Part shown: one piece after another, positions 25,340 through 40,400 of the stretch | Position numbering within the stretch: position 1 is the stretch's first letter | Layout of the letters: each line of letters begins with the position of its first letter | Origin: Rhizomucor pusillus | Lineage: Eukaryota; Mucoromycota; Mucoromycetes; Mucorales; Lichtheimiaceae | Assembly: GCA_900175165.2 (NCBI GenBank) | Contig: FWWN02000697.1 | Coordinates: forward strand, 1-64,000 | Length of the DNA: 64,000 nt | Direction of reading: 5' to 3' | Position numbers and translations under genes: made by a program | The notes under the pieces: model-generated | The model's database searches: none | Seen by the model: only the letters and a program-made list of their open reading frames with translations | What the model was told of the DNA's origin: nothing

Positions 25340-27408
25340 ATGGAAGTCAAACGGCCTTTACGCCACGGTCGAAAGCGCCAGCAAACAGTTGCGCTTGCGG
25401 CATTGCTGCTGTTTTCCACCTTCACTGATGCCCAGTACAGCTGTGCCGACATTTCCGACCAGCAAGGTCCAACCGGTTATTTCGACTTTTCTGCTATCCC
25501 TGTAAATGATCGCATATATCTATCTGGAGGCAACACGGTATATAATAAGAAAGAGACAGACAAGCGCCAAGAAGACGATCACATATGCTTACTTGTGTCA
25601 CATTCATACAAAGGAAACGGCCAATATGTGGATGCTTGATCTGTCAAATGGACTAAACGCACAATGTCCTATTTGGACAACACCGGGCAATGTACAATAC
25701 AACAACGTTTCCATACAGCCGTACAGCGACGGTGTGGCCTTTGGAACAGCGGACGGTACTATCTTCGTTCAAGCAGGTGATGGTGGTACAGAGCAGATGG
25801 ACGATGTCGTGCTTTACAATACAACCTCAGAAACCTGGAGTGCCGCACGTAGGTCATGACTGCTAGGTTATGGAACATATGCTAACCTGTACCCTCGTTA
25901 GCTCTCAATCTTTCCGGTCAGCTTCCTTCTTTTCGTGCCGAAATGACAGCAACGTTGAATAAGACTACCGGTATCGCATGGTTCTATGGTGGACGTGCAA
26001 CCAAAGATATTCAGCAGTCAGGACAAGAGCTATATGTAAGCATGGGAAAACAGCATTGCAGACTATTGTGATAATAGAAGCTTACGCAAATATCTTTCTA
26101 GTACAATGATTTTTACAGTTTCGATACTTCCACTTTCAATTGGAATTGGCCAAAAGTGCGATATGCCTGGGGACAGCGACCGGCTCGCTATGGTCATACA
26201 GCAAATTTACTGTAAGGAATATCTGAGGCTTGTTACGTAGACAATGTGCTCAATACCATACATACAGCCAGGGACAGATATTCATCCTCGGGGGGAAGAC
26301 AGCTGTTATGAATGCCACAGATGATGATTCCTGGATCATTTATCCGGCGGATTTTGCAAGTGTATTAGGTAAGTGTCTATTGTCGATTATCGTTACAAAT
26401 TTGCTTGGTATGTTTCAACTGATAAAAACATCATTGTAGTTTTTGATACTTTGAAAAAGAAAGCAGTGACTATGGCGACCATTGGAGACACGCCTGAAGG
26501 AACCTTGGGGTATGTGAGAAACTGCAAATTTTGACTTTATAACTAACAATGAAAACTGAACACGTAGCTTTTCAGCAGTAGCAGGTATGACTTCTAATGA
26601 ATTGCGCTCAAACAAACGGATGGCACTCTAACAAATGTATATACAGCTCCCGATGGAAGATCGATTGTCGTTTTTGGAGGACATACACCCAACTTCACTG
26701 CTTTCCACTCTGACGTCTACCTCTTGGATACATGCACGTTGACTTGGTCGCAGCCTTCAATAACGGGCAATATTCCCCAACCACGAGCTGGACACCAAGC
26801 AGCCGTGTATGGTAACTATATGATAGCAATGCTGGGTAAGTAGGGGTTGCATACTTGGAGTAGGAACGGAGATGGTTAACTTTTTGGATCGTGAAGGTTA
26901 TTCCGGCTATGATCTAGAAAATGGATATACTTTTGTCGACGATGTCGCTATATTGGATATGGATAGTTGGCAATGGGTGGATAGTATAGCGCCGCAAGAG
27001 TCAAGTTCGGATATTTATCAGGATCCTGGTTGCCGATTCGCTATGCCGCATATGCCAGACAACAGCTCGGATGGAGGAGACGATGGTCTTCCATACGATC
27101 CGACAGTCGTGTCGAATCCGAACCGAAATGACGACCATGTTACCAAGGCTATCGGAATATCGTTGGGTGTTGCAGGCTTCCTGCTCTGCTTGGGAGTGGC
27201 GTTATTTTTCATCCGGAGGCACCGCAAGAATGCCCGGATGCCGAGCCCACGCTGGGTCCCAAAACGGTTTGCAAGGTTTACAAAAGGTAACTCAACAGCC
27301 AGCAAAGATAGCGGTTTTGATGGATTCTCCATGGATGATTGCTCGAGCAAAAGAACATCTGCTTCCAAGAAAAGCATACTCTCGAGTTTTTTTCCAAGAA
27401 AAGAATAG
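25340..27408 (+). CDS. Kelch-repeat type I membrane protein
   Basis: The start at 25340 gives a signal peptide with a long basic n-region (MEVKRPLRHGRKRQQ) and hydrophobic core VALAALLLFSTFTDA. The multi-exon ectodomain has kelch-type blades: IPVNDRIYLSGG, ATLNKTTGIAWFYGGRA, RYGHTANL, GQIFILGGK, RSIVVFGGH and RAGHQAAVYGNYMIAM. A transmembrane helix follows (GISLGVAGFLLCLGVALFFI), flanked by RRHRKNAR, then a basic, Ser-rich cytoplasmic tail. Kelch/galactose-oxidase-like membrane proteins are a large, poorly characterised family in Mucorales. Substrate or partner is unknown. Exon junctions such as 25538/25614 were checked in frame; some internal junctions were not. Confidence 0.82.
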
Positions 27409-27721
27409 CGGCAAGAGCTGCCACGGTCGACTAAACCCCTCCCCCTTTTTCAAAGCTACACATGCGCACAAAACCATCTTTAACCTTCCCCATTCTTTGA
27501 AACATACCACTCTGTGAAGATACATTACATCTTGCAATTTTGTACATTTTTCTTTCCTCTTTCCTCGCCACATCTGATTAACTGTCCTATACTTAATTTC
27601 TTAATACCTTGTAATACAAATACAATGGCAATCTTGTCGAGATTCTCCGAGCTGAGTTGATCGCAACAATCATGCAGCGCATCAGGCGTTTGCTTTGAGG
27701 GGAACGACTCCAACTTTCAAC
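27409..27721. other. Short intergenic region between tandem genes
   Basis: 313 bp holding the kelch gene 3'UTR and the PDK promoter. No coding signal was seen. Confidence 0.5.
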
Positions 27722-29565
27722 ATGTTCCAGATCACTCCACAACTCTATGATAAAATAAAGCACTTTGCAAAGTTTCCACAGACGGGCGTTTCACTGAGGC
27801 AAATGGTCATGTTTGGTAATGAGCGCGCAATCCTTGAATCTGTCACGATCAGTGGGCTGACATTGTTCAAGGCCAAAGTCCATCAAAAGGCACATTGTTT
27901 AAAGCAAGCCAGTTCCTGCACGGTGCGCGTGTAAAACTTGCTGCATACTCAAGCGTGACTAACACAAACGTTTGCTTCAGAGGAATTGCCTATACGTCTG
28001 GCACACCGTGTCAAAGAACTAGAGGAACTTCCTGGCGCTTTGAGCGAAATGCCCTCTATCGTTAGAGTCAAGAACTGGTACGCACAGTCATTCAAAGTAA
28101 GTTATCGTCGTCACAAGCGAGCCTTCTATCAAATTTTTATTTATCACATTAACCTCGTTGTAAAAGGAACTCGTTGACCTTCCACCTCCTCGATTATCAA
28201 GTAGCATGAAAGAACGGATCAAACGAGCCTCAAAATCCCAAAAAGAATCAGGCAGCACTATCCCACCGAATGTACCCAATCCTTCCTTTCGCCCCAATCA
28301 GCCACCAGGTCTCCATTCAGTGGTGCCTATAGGCCATCGGTAAATCGAGAGCGAATTTGCATAAGAAAGGAACAACCAAGCTTGCTCATTCTCTATAGCA
28401 CAGCTATTATACCAACGTTGAAGAGATCGATTGTTCCCCTGAAGTCTTAACGTACACTGAGAACTTTGTAAAGGCTATTGAAGCCATAAAGCAAAGACAC
28501 GACCCCGTCGTAACAACAGTCGGCAAGTTGATTTGGAGATACACATCGCATTCAGTCGTCGCTAATACGCTTATTAAATTTAGCCCAAGGTATCCTTGAA
28601 TACAAGGAACGGCTCAAATCCAACATGATAGACACAGACGTGCAGCAGTTCCTCGATCGTTTCTACATGTCGCGTATCGGCATTCGTATGTTAATAGGTC
28701 AACACTCTGCATTGTATCGTGGACCGCCAAGGAAGGATTACGTCGGCGTGATCTGTACTAGAACCAATATCCGAGAAATTACGCTGGATGCCATAGCAAA
28801 CGCACGCTTCATATGCGAAGATCACTATGGGCTGTTCAAGGCACCCCAGGTCCAAGTATTCTGCCCTGGCGATATTGAGTTTATGTATGTTCCCTCTCAT
28901 CTTAACCATATGATTTTTGAACTCTTGAAAAACTCGCTGCGTGCTGTCGTGGAGCGCTTTGGGCCCGATTACGAAGATGAATACCCGCTTATTCGAGTAG
29001 TCATTGCCCACGGCAAAGAAGTAAGTATACGCCCACTGCATTGTCACTGCATGTCCGGGCCCTAACAAGAATTCATAAAGGACATTACAATCAAGATATC
29101 AGACGAAGGTGGAGGCATTCCACGTTCAGGCATCCCGCTAGTTTGGACATATATGGTGAGTAGACAAAAAAAAGAATCTAACGATATAAAGTCGTTCCTA
29201 ACAGATCATCTGTTCTTTCAGTATACTACAGCTGCACGTCAAGAGCTGGAACCAGAATTTAACAAGACTGAATTCAAGGCTCCCATGGCAGGTTTCGGCT
29301 ACGGTTTGCCTATTTCGAGATTGGTAACACTGCTGCTACTTGAATTGCACTGTGTTTTCAAATTACTAACAAAATAATTGAAACCAGTATGCTCGATACT
29401 TTGGGGGCGATCTAAAGTTGATCTCCATGGAAGGGTAAAGTACAATGTCTTGAGTATGTGAAAACATGACCAATTGATGTTTATTGTAAAACAACGGTTA
29501 GTTACGGTACCGACGCATATTTACATTTGAATCGGCTGTCCAACAGCGACGAGCCACTTATGTGA
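27722..29565 (+). CDS. Pyruvate dehydrogenase kinase (PDK/BCKDK family)
   Basis: A mitochondrial protein kinase of the GHKL fold that phosphorylates and inactivates the pyruvate dehydrogenase complex. Visible blocks are LRQMVMFG, GTLFKASQFLHEELPIRLAHRV, LEELPGALSEMPSI, FLDRFYMSRIGIRMLIGQH, the N box MIFELLKNSLRAVVE, G1 SDEGGGIPR and G2 [21 protein letters not shown], ending with YGTDAYLHLNRL. Several introns of 60-90 nt were resolved by phase, for example TTTG|GCCAAAG near 27870 and CATCG|CTATTAT near 28405. A linker of about 35 residues rich in Lys/Ser/Pro (SQKESGSTIPPNVPNPS) lies between the N-terminal helical domain and GHRYYTNV, and is longer than in animal PDKs. PDK is preferred over BCKDK by overall resemblance. 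Confidence 0.93.
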
Positions 29566-30084
29566 ATTGTACAAAGGTCCAACGATAAAAGAATGAAAGA
29601 AACACAAACTTTCCGCGTTTTTTTTTTCCTTTTTGAAAACGCAATGTTACGCATTGCCTCCAAAGATGAGTATGTATTTTATGAAGATAGTGAGTTACAA
29701 GCAACTATAGGAGGTAGTGTTTACCCGCAATTACATGGAAGAGATGGCTCTGCTTGTTCAATTCTATCCGCCATGGACTCTACAAGCTTTTTGCAAGTTT
29801 CTACTGGAATTTTCTCCTATTCTTCTTGAACGCGCTTGCAAACTTCAGTCTTGATATGCGCGTGACTCTTTTTTGTTGTATTGAGCTATTTTGTTGTTTA
29901 ATTATGGGTATTTATACGAACAAGAGACAAGTATATTGGATATACATACCAATCTGAGAGTATGAGAATGCTGAATATAACGAGAAACAAAAAAAAAAAA
30001 GAGGAAGAAAAAGTTAAAAGGGTGGGTTCCCTTATATAAAGAGATTGCCCAATAGTTTTTTTCGTAGTGGTGTACTCTGCAGAT
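29566..30084. other. Intergenic, AT-rich
   Basis: 520 bp downstream of the kinase gene. It contains a T10 run near 29620 and an A-run near 29991-30000, next to the truncated end of the transposase relic. No gene was seen. Confidence 0.5.
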
Positions 30085-30830
30085 TGCTCACTCAATTGGA
30101 GTCAGATCCGGGGATTGTGCTGGCCATTCGATTGCCTCAATTTGCTGATCAGTTAGCCACTCCTGGACAAGTTTGGACTTGTGTTTCGGGTCATTGTCCT
30201 GTTGGAATGTCATTTCCTCCAAGTTATGCCCGTAATATGTTGCTGATCGTTCCAGGTTTTTCTGCAGTATTTCAAGGTAGAGGTGCTTGTCAAACCGACC
30301 GTCAATGCGACACATGAATCCGGGTCCGTCATAGAGTAGCATCCCCAGCTCATGAGATTGCCATCTCCGTTCTTCACGTTGCCTTGGATGTTATTTGGGC
30401 GAATCACCTTCCAGCATCATAGACGGCCATCGGAACCTATACGATTGATCTTGGTTTCGTCGGTCCAGATACGCGTTTCCACTCCTCTAGAGTGTAGTTT
30501 CTATAGTGTTCTGCGAATTCAAGACGGGCCTTCTTGTGCTTTGACGAAAGTTTCGGCTTTTTCTGCTTGGCTGCAGCCTTGAAACCACTAAGACGAAGGG
30601 AATTTCGCACCCGTTCCACTGTTATTGATCGCTCCTTAAATATCAAGTATGGAGAGAGTCGTTCGTATTGCTCCATCTATTGTTGAGCCTCCGCGTTGCT
30701 TCCGTTGATGATGTCGGAATCTTTGTCCTTCGTTGTCGTATCCTGAGCTTTTGTTCCTGATTATTGCTTTCCTGATGCAGGAATGCCAGGACATCACGCA
30801 TCTCGATCTAGCATATGAATTGAGTTTCAC
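30085..30830 (-). pseudogene. Degenerate Tc1/mariner transposase
   Basis: Homology is spread over at least three minus-strand frames. It starts with a helix-turn-helix-like RVRNSLRLSGF, then KKPKLSSKHKKARLEFAEHYRNYTLEEWKRV, then in other frames WTDETKINRIGSDG, DGPGFMCRIDGRFDK, TFQQDNDPKHKS and EWPAQSPDLTPIE. These carry the three acidic DDE/D residues of the family. Breaks: a frame change just before the first catalytic block (near 30465), an in-frame TGA near 30418 in place of a conserved Trp codon, and another frame change near 30340. The C-terminus is missing after TPIE. No terminal inverted repeats could be paired by eye. It is a dead copy. Confidence 0.9.
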
Positions 30831-31897
30831 GAGCTAAACCTTTATATTCCTCAAGAGACCCGACGCGAGAAAATAATATCCGATGAACTGGACGTGCTCG
30901 CCTAATCTGAACTCAGCAGCCGTACGCGTCTTAACTTCAACCAAATCTACGAGAGCCATGGTAAATTAACCGTAGTAGTAGTAATAATATGCGCCTTAAC
31001 TGACGTGAAACATCAAATCTTTAGACAACCAATGTCCGTCTGCCATCGTCGCTAAAGGAATGCCAAGCTGCAGCCAGAACGTACTCTTTGCACGGTTTTG
31101 ACTCGGTGAGTGCTTTTATCCCGTTATTTCTCGTATCAAAATGTGCGGCTAGGGAATCCCCTTTCCATACTACTTGGTTAGAGGGTATCCAGCTGGATGG
31201 AGTGTGGTGTGCAGTTCGACCGGTGTGTCTATCGCGCTCACTACGTTCCTGATTGGCCTCAAGTGATGGTTGGTGCCTCAAGGCCGCAGGTTAGGATCCA
31301 CATTTCCAGCATCACAGCCATATTCTCTGTCTTTTGATTTTGTAGTGATGGTTTTCATGTATAAAGTGTTTAAGCGTGATACGTATAGCGAACATGATCT
31401 TGTGCAACTCTGAACCGCACAATACTTTGTATAAAGCTAATTAGTTATAGATGAAGCATAAAGCAAAATGATGAATGGAAATGGAGACGGATAGAAAACG
31501 TGAATATCGAAAAATCAAGGCCATTCGCTGCCCTCCCTGCTATCCCTGTATGAAAGATGTCCTTAAACTTTGTCTATTATTCAAGGATAAAATCTACGAT
31601 CTTGGTGCTAAGGCATTCGCCTGTACATAAAGCGGTATCATCAATAAAACGATTTATTCTTATGCTCAAACTTCTACTAATACCTACTCCCCTTAAAGTA
31701 TTGTTCTTCAGTGATTCTGTTAAAGCTTATCGTTTAGCAATTGTGCTTCCAGCTCATGTTTGAAGTCTTCTTGATTATGCATACAAAATTCAGATCGCTA
31801 ATCAAATCAAAATATTTGAACACTACAGATTGAGTCTCCCAAATTTTTGCACTCAGAGCCCTCTCAGTCTCCTTTTATCCTCACATATACTCTGCAT
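30831..31897. other. Intergenic, flank of transposon relic and MFAP1 promoter
   Basis: 1.07 kb. A minus-strand frame at 31021-31281 has protein-like composition (VWKGDSLAAHFDTRNNG) but no identifiable homology, so I do not call it. The right half is AT-rich and leads into the MFAP1 start. Confidence 0.45.
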
Positions 31898-33359
31898 GGC
31901 TACTCGCGGGAATCAACATCGACCCACAGTCCAGGCAAAACGTTATCGAGCTGGTCAGGTTCCAAAAGATTACGTTGATGAACTCTCAGAAAGCAGCGAT
32001 GAAGAACAGCAAGAGCAGCTGGAACAACAGTTACGACGGCAGAGTGAACGGCAATTGCAGTTTGCACAGAAGGAAGTCGTAACCGGCTTGGAAAAGATCG
32101 AGATCTCAGAACAGGAAGCAGCTTCAGATCGACGGTTACGCCGATTACGTCAAGCACAGCAGGAAAATGCACAAACCACCGAAGATCGACGGCGGCGACG
32201 ATTCACTGAAGCTCCAGAGGAGCTGGATAAAGACCAAGACGAAGAGCAACGAGCACAGGCTCGTCTGCGGATGAAGGAGCGGGCTCTGCAGTTTCAGAAG
32301 GAACAAGAAGAAGAACAACGCCGGTTGGAGGAAAAACAGCAGGAAGAGACCGCAAAAAAGAAACTGCAGCAACAAGAAGAAGAGGAGGAAGAAGTAAGTC
32401 GTACAATTACAAAGTGTCTTCACTGAACTTGCACTCATTGTCTGCAGAGCTCGAGCGAATATGAAACTGACAGTGAGGATGAAGAAGAGGATACAATTAG
32501 ACGGATGCCAAAACCCGTATTTATACCAAAGTATGTCTTTGTTCTCAAGCAACGGGACCATCTGGAGTGACTTATATATGACATGTAGAGCTCATCGTGA
32601 GACTGTTATTCAAGAGGAGAAGCGAAGACAAATGGAAGAGGAGCGCGAACGACGACTTGAGGAAGAGTTAGAGCGAAGAAAGCAACAATCACACGATTTG
32701 CTTGCTCAGCAGCTGAAGCGTGAACGAGAAGAAGAAGCCGAAAAGGACTTGTCAAAACACCAAGTGGAAGTGGATGATACCGATTTTGGAGATCAAGCAG
32801 AATTCGATGCTTGGAAAGTTCGTGAACTTCGACGTATCAAGCGAGATCGTGAAGAGCGCATAGCGTAAGTGGAACTTGTTTTGGGCTGTGGAGACATTGT
32901 TAGATGTCTGACATTCAATTTAGACGTGAACGTGAGCAAGAAGAAATTGAACGCCGTCGTGAACTTCCTGAAGATGTGCGTCTGAAGATGGACCTCGAGG
33001 AAGCAGAGAAAACTCGCCAGAAGGAAAGAGGACAATTCACATTCATGCAGAAATATTACCACAAGGGTGCATTTTATCAGGTAAACATATCTATATTGAT
33101 CATCAACTTTGTATTCTGCTTGTTAACATTGAATATACTATAGGATAAAAACGATGAAATATTCAGACGTGATTACTCTGCTCCAACTGTAGATGAAGTC
33201 CGGAAGAAGGAATTGTTACCCAAGGTCATGCAAGTCAAAAATTTCGGCTTTGCTGGACGGACGAAATGGACCCATCTTGCCAATGAAGACACTTCAGCTC
33301 GTCCAGAGGATGATCCATGGAGTAATCCTGTTCCTCATAAAAGACAAAGAAGAAAGTAA
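31898..33359 (+). CDS. MFAP1-like spliceosomal protein
   Basis: Homologue of microfibrillar-associated protein 1, which despite its name is a nuclear spliceosomal B-complex protein. The N-terminus has [14 protein letters not shown] and [10 protein letters not shown], followed by long charged coiled-coil segments rich in Glu/Arg/Gln. The conserved C-terminal half contains [67 protein letters not shown] and [21 protein letters not shown]. Exon junctions near 32394, 32532, 32867 and 33081 keep frame. Read-through gives a stop at 33357-33359 after HKRQRRK. A further intron (33356-33411) with a strong pyrimidine tract would instead add about 43 residues, so the end is uncertain. Confidence 0.9.
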
Positions 33360-33980
33360 ATCGAAGTTGAATGCATCTTTTTTCCCTTTTTCTGGATGGC
33401 AAGCTTTGCAGACCAGTCAAACGGAGAGATATTCTCCAGGAACTGGAGGATGATGGATATTTTTGGATCGAACGGGCAATGCAGCTAAGAACGACCTCAG
33501 TATTTCAGAGCAACCCAGCGTGCTCCTTATGATACACGCTGCGATATCTGCTAAAATATGATGAGAGGGGAAGTAAATGGATTCGATAGGATAAGATAGC
33601 AATGTAAATAAGAGTGAGATGCATAGTAACCACAATGTTAAATGGGGAACATTGTACATACGAAGGAGGATATGATAAGAATGCATGTCAGTTAAAAGCA
33701 GAAATACAACAGTAATCGTTGCAATAGATGCGTCGAGAGATAAAGACTATTCTGTCGAAAAACGAAACTTCATATAAAGAACTTGTACGAAGCGAATATG
33801 TTTACAAATCTTTCTTAACTTTGTTCGCCAAACAATGAGATACTCATTTGGAATCCGGAATTTCCATCTTTGGATGGCCTTGCCCTCTCAAGGCTATCGC
33901 CATGATGAGGACTTTGAATTGCCGAATTTCCTTGGTTTGCTGCCTCATTACAGCATACCCTCTCACTTGAACTACATAAA
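33360..33980. other. Intergenic, uL14 promoter
   Basis: 620 bp. The first part may be the alternative last exon of the MFAP1-like gene (to about 33532). The rest has no coding signal and should hold the promoter of the ribosomal protein gene. Confidence 0.45.
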
Positions 33981-34674
<694 letters not shown>

Positions 34675-34749
34675 ATTCTCTTTTGAACGAATAAAAAGAA
34701 CAAACAACAAAGAAAAAAAGCATGGAGAAGATTGCGAACAAGTTTATTA

Positions 34750-35970
<1,221 letters not shown>

Positions 35971-36100
35971 GTTTTGGCTATTATTCAAAAGGGGATTGTA
36001 GGAAAGAGGAGAATAGAAGCTCGGACCCTTCTCCATTTTAGTTCGTCAGGTGTGACAAATCAAACAGGAGAACGACTTTTAAAGTATTGTACAAGATTTT

Positions 36101-37333
36101 TTAATCGTTTTTAATGTGGTAAATGATATAGCCAGGTACTCCATATACAGAAAATCCCATATCTTTGGCTATTTTTGCAAATCCTTCAGTTTCAACTTGA
36201 TGTTTGTAAGGGAAAGCAGGGAAGTTTGCTCCTGCGCGGTGGACATGCGCTTTGACCAAAGTGAATGTAGCACCGACGCCGTCCAGCGGCACTCGGTAAT
36301 TCAGTCCGAGATGCTTTGGCATATCAACGAGCTAGTGATTGTATCATCATCGATGTGAGCATAACTGCCGTTTACAGCAGAAGTCGATAATGCAGAATGT
36401 ATTACTTACCAGGTTCCGGCCTGTTTCAAGCTCCTTGTAGCCCTCAGCCATCACAAACTCGGGATCGAACGCTTTTTGGATTTCCAGTGACTTTGAGGTT
36501 TCTTGCCAGTTATTCTTGTCGTATGGTTTGCTTTCCTTCTGGCCTTCTTTCTTGGACAAGAAGCAGTTGGGTACGACAATATCCACATCGACGCTCATGA
36601 GATCTTGGAAGATAGTAGACGGATACTCTATCACGTCGACGTCAATCCATGCGACCCAGTCAGTGTCGTCAGTCAACGCAGACGATAGCAACATGTTCCG
36701 TGATCGGGCCATGATACTTCGTCGAAAAGGCTGCATTTCGAATCGATGTCGCTCCAAGGGAGGCAACTCGAAATTGAAGTCCTTTTGGAATATGCGGATA
36801 TCATGGAACGGGTTTGGCCCCTCTTGTATTTTGCGGGCATATGTTTGTAACATTTCGAGAGTATCGTCTTGAGAGTCTGATACTAAGAAAGCAATGGAAA
36901 TGTCTTGATTTGGATATGTTGTCCGGTTGATAAGCTCAAAGTATCTCTCCAGATACGGTGTAGCATCCTTGAGAGGCGTCAGTATGAGGACACGCTTGTT
37001 CGAGGACTCCTTATCGAGATTGGTGAACGAGAAAGGTTGTCCACGTTGTTTCGGCAAAGATGACTCTTTCTCCTTTGGCGCTTCAACTTCCAGAGTAGCT
37101 TCCGGTTCTTGCTCGAGATATTGTTCGATGATCTTGACTGAAGGGGCCTGTTCTTGCGAGGATTGTGTTGATGACTGAGGGTAGGTGCGGAATCCGTGCG
37201 CGCATAGAGATCGTGGATGCAGGAGAGGCAGAAAGTATGCAGAATACCCCAGGCAGAACAGCAAAAGCGCGGCAATGCATAGTAGATACGGCCGTCTGCT
37301 GTTTGTTCGGTAACCTCCAAGACTAATTGCCAT
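36101..37333 (-). CDS. Anp1/Mnn9/Van1-family Golgi mannosyltransferase, 384 aa
   Basis: A Golgi type II glycosyltransferase of the family that builds N-glycan mannan backbones. Two in-frame exons (36410-37333, 36101-36331). The short N-terminal cytosolic part (YRTNSRRP) precedes a membrane anchor (YLLCIAALLLFCLGYSAYF), then a stem region rich in Gln/Ser/Glu. The catalytic domain has RVLILTPLKDATPYLERYFE, TYPNQDISIAFLVSDS, RRSIMARSRNMLL, VAWIDVDVIEYP (acidic metal-site motif) and the late GVGATFTLVKAHVHRAGANF plus HQVETEGFAKIAKDMGF. The ATG at 37333 is preferred over one at 37396 because a TATATAA lies immediately upstream of the latter. Confidence 0.93.
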
Positions 37334-37396
37334 GCTGGTAAGAAGAGAAAGGGAAAGAACAGATACCCTGCTTTGGATATGTCTACACAGCTCCAT

Positions 37397-37404
37397 TTAT
37401 ATAA
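37397..37404 (-). promoter_or_regulatory. TATA-like element of the mannosyltransferase gene
   Basis: Minus-strand TTATATAA, 64-71 nt upstream of the chosen ATG at 37333. It abuts the upstream in-frame ATG (37396), so a transcript starting a typical distance downstream would not include that codon. Confidence 0.5.
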
Positions 37405-40400
37405 TCCAGCACGATGCCTGTCTGCGAAAGGAGTTTTACCGAACCATCACATGCGGAGCTAACTACGAAAGTCGATAATGTTTTGACAGCGACGATCCCG
37501 CAGTTGTCCAATGAGGAAAATTCTTGGCTTGAAAAAGGGATGTGTGGGTAGCAAACGTCGATCCTCCTTTGATATCATATTCGGAGCTTTCCGACGCACC
37601 AACGCTAAAGCTGAAATTACTCGCATAAGGGGGCTTTGACACGTTCTCAGCAAGGTCAGACGCTTTAGACCGAATATCATGCCGAGGAGGCGCCTTCTCA
37701 TAGCGAAAAAAAAAAAAGATGAAAGCGCCTCTAATATTGTCTTCACTTTCTTATTACTTTCGAGAATGGTCAACAATCCAGTCTGTGGTCAATGGCGAAT
37801 TTTTATCAAGACCTTGCATAATCGTATTTCATATGAACAGATTCCATGTACAGTCACTTCTGAATGAAAACAAGTTTAGAATCATTGCCTTATTTGAGAC
37901 CCGTGTAATGCTTCGGGTTGCCAAGAACAAACATGAGCGCAACAAGTTACGGCAAATCTTTGCTTGTGGATCTTTTGACGCTATCTAGGGCACTAATGTT
38001 AGCCTCTATCAAACTTCACTACGCAGAAAAAAAAAATGCTTTGATATAAGCAACATACGCTCGAAATAAAGATCTCTGAATAAAATTTGGCTTTATCTCG
38101 AGGACTGATAGGGGACCTCCCCTCAGACAAGCACAGGTATGATTGGACGTGCATTCGATGGGTGAACCTTGGCCAGTAAAGGATCAGTATATTATCGTGA
38201 GATAACGTCAGAGTTATACGGTTTCATTCGCTAACAGCTTCGCCACTGACGAATGCGAGAACTTCCTTCGAGTTAACACCGGAGCCCAGACTCACTGACC
38301 ACATCGTGAATAAAATCATGGTATCGCTTCTCCTATAAGCTATATGGGCTATCGCTTTGCAAACTTTTGGGGATAACCCAATTCGTATTATTATTGTACT
38401 AAACCTTTACTGAGAGCTCATATTTGTTTTTATGCGCTTACAACCTAGTTTTCGATGCGTGTTTGGTTTCGTCTCGGAATAGGTTGGCTGCCCGCTTTTT
38501 AAGGGTTTAAGCCCGTTTTGTCCAAGCAAGCAATTGCCCACAAGGTAGTCGGCATCATTTACCATCTTTTGATAGACGTGTTGCAACGCTCCAAATAATT
38601 TAATTAATTGGTACCCTCCACAATCTCTAGCTTTCAAGTGCTAAAATATGTAAAATTTAAAAAGTTATGAATTTTCGAAAACTAAATGGATAGTGCTCCA
38701 GGTTTTTGCAGACTTGTCTCGTTCCAGATCATATCTGCATGCATGTATCATTCTGACAACAAACTTATTATCAGAAGAAGCCAGAATAGTGACCAAATTC
38801 TCGATGATCAGATAACTTGACTTTTATGCACTATATTGGTTTTGCAAAAGATGTAATGTGGAGGTCAAAGCATCGTGGAAGAGTCTTCCATGTGATAGCA
38901 ATTTTGTTGATACGTTTACCAAAGAAAGTAGCTCGAAACATCAGTACGCGTACTAAAAAAAGACATGCCAATGCCGCCGCCAGTTACCTGGTCTACCCAT
39001 TTGCATGCGCGCGGGCGCATGGTCCTTTGCATTAGCAAGTTATAGTATAGAAGGTGTAAAGTGCTTTTTGCATACAATCCCCAGTTTCCATCCCTCTTTC
39101 CAGGTACACAGTCAATAAAGATGTGTACACGTCTTTTGACTTTTAACTCGCAATGAAGTAGATTTCTTTGGCGAAATGTTGCATGAAAAAAGGTACAACT
39201 TCAGGCGTTCTACTACAGATAAGATGGTAGTACGAAATGCGGACTTGAAGGCATGAGGGCCCGTACCCAGATCAAGGATTAAACAACTCAGACCGATCTG
39301 TCACAGATTATCCAATGGCATGAACATCGCGGTTTCTTCTGGGGAATATGGGCAGCTTTGGACTTGACCCGTGTTATGTTGACGTTGTCCGCCTTTTGAA
39401 TTGATTGTCGCAACCTGTGGAAGGTTTCCGTTGCTTTTCAGAATACGGTTTCGGTTTCCGCATTTCTACGAATTTAGCTAGTGGTATTAGTTGCCTTCAT
39501 CCTCCCTTGCGATGTACACATATAAGTACCGACAAGTATTCCGGCAGCTCACGCATTAAACGGTATGACTGGAGCTAGACACTTATAATCAAATTGTACA
39601 GGTATCAGTATCTTATCGAGGGACGGTGTGCGATATATACATACTCATGGAGATTTAAGCAAACAGCCTTCTTCTCCCTTCCTCTTTCCAATAGACGGTG
39701 TTCCTGCTATGCTTACAGAATTCGGCTCCAGAGCTATTTATACTGAATGTAAAGTATTACTAGCATATGTTCATTCAGGATACAATGCTATGCTCTAAAG
39801 GAATCGCATTGTCTTACACTCCAGATTCACAACTGACTACAAATTGATTACTAAAGGATATCTATTCATTAATGGACAGTGAACGAACCTATGATCTAGA
39901 ATAGACTCACGTCTATGTTACGTGAAACGTCTTGTACAGACCGTAGTTTAAAAATCATACGCTTCATTTGCTTATAGAATCCAAGACGATAGGTGCTTAC
40001 GCATAGCTTTTGACATTTGTGTAATCGAAGAAGCATCGTTGTGAACCCAAGAGTCTGCATACGAACACACTGCGAGTTATGGTTCGTCTCAGAATTCCAT
40101 CTGAAAAGTTTGAAAGTTTTGGGACACAACAAATATTTTGTCGATGACTTCCTCGGAAGAGAGTCTACCCAATTCTCCAAGACTTGCCTAAATGCTTCGG
40201 GCCGCTATTTAGATGTTAGTGAGAGAACTTGACCGAGTATTGGACTATGTGCGACTACCTGAATAAGTAAGGAGTCATCCTGAGTACACCGACTTGATGG
40301 TAATTACCGCGACTTTGATTTTTCCGATTGAACTCAAGTAAAGCAGCAAGCCCAAGCGGGGTGTCTGAGGAGCGAACGGGCCCTTCAGGAACTTTGCATT

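Noticed and set aside
32145..32561. 138-codon minus-strand ORF with hydrophobic runs
   Set aside because: Antisense of the Glu/Gln/Lys-rich coiled coil of the MFAP1-like gene; purine-rich codons read as Phe/Leu on the other strand.
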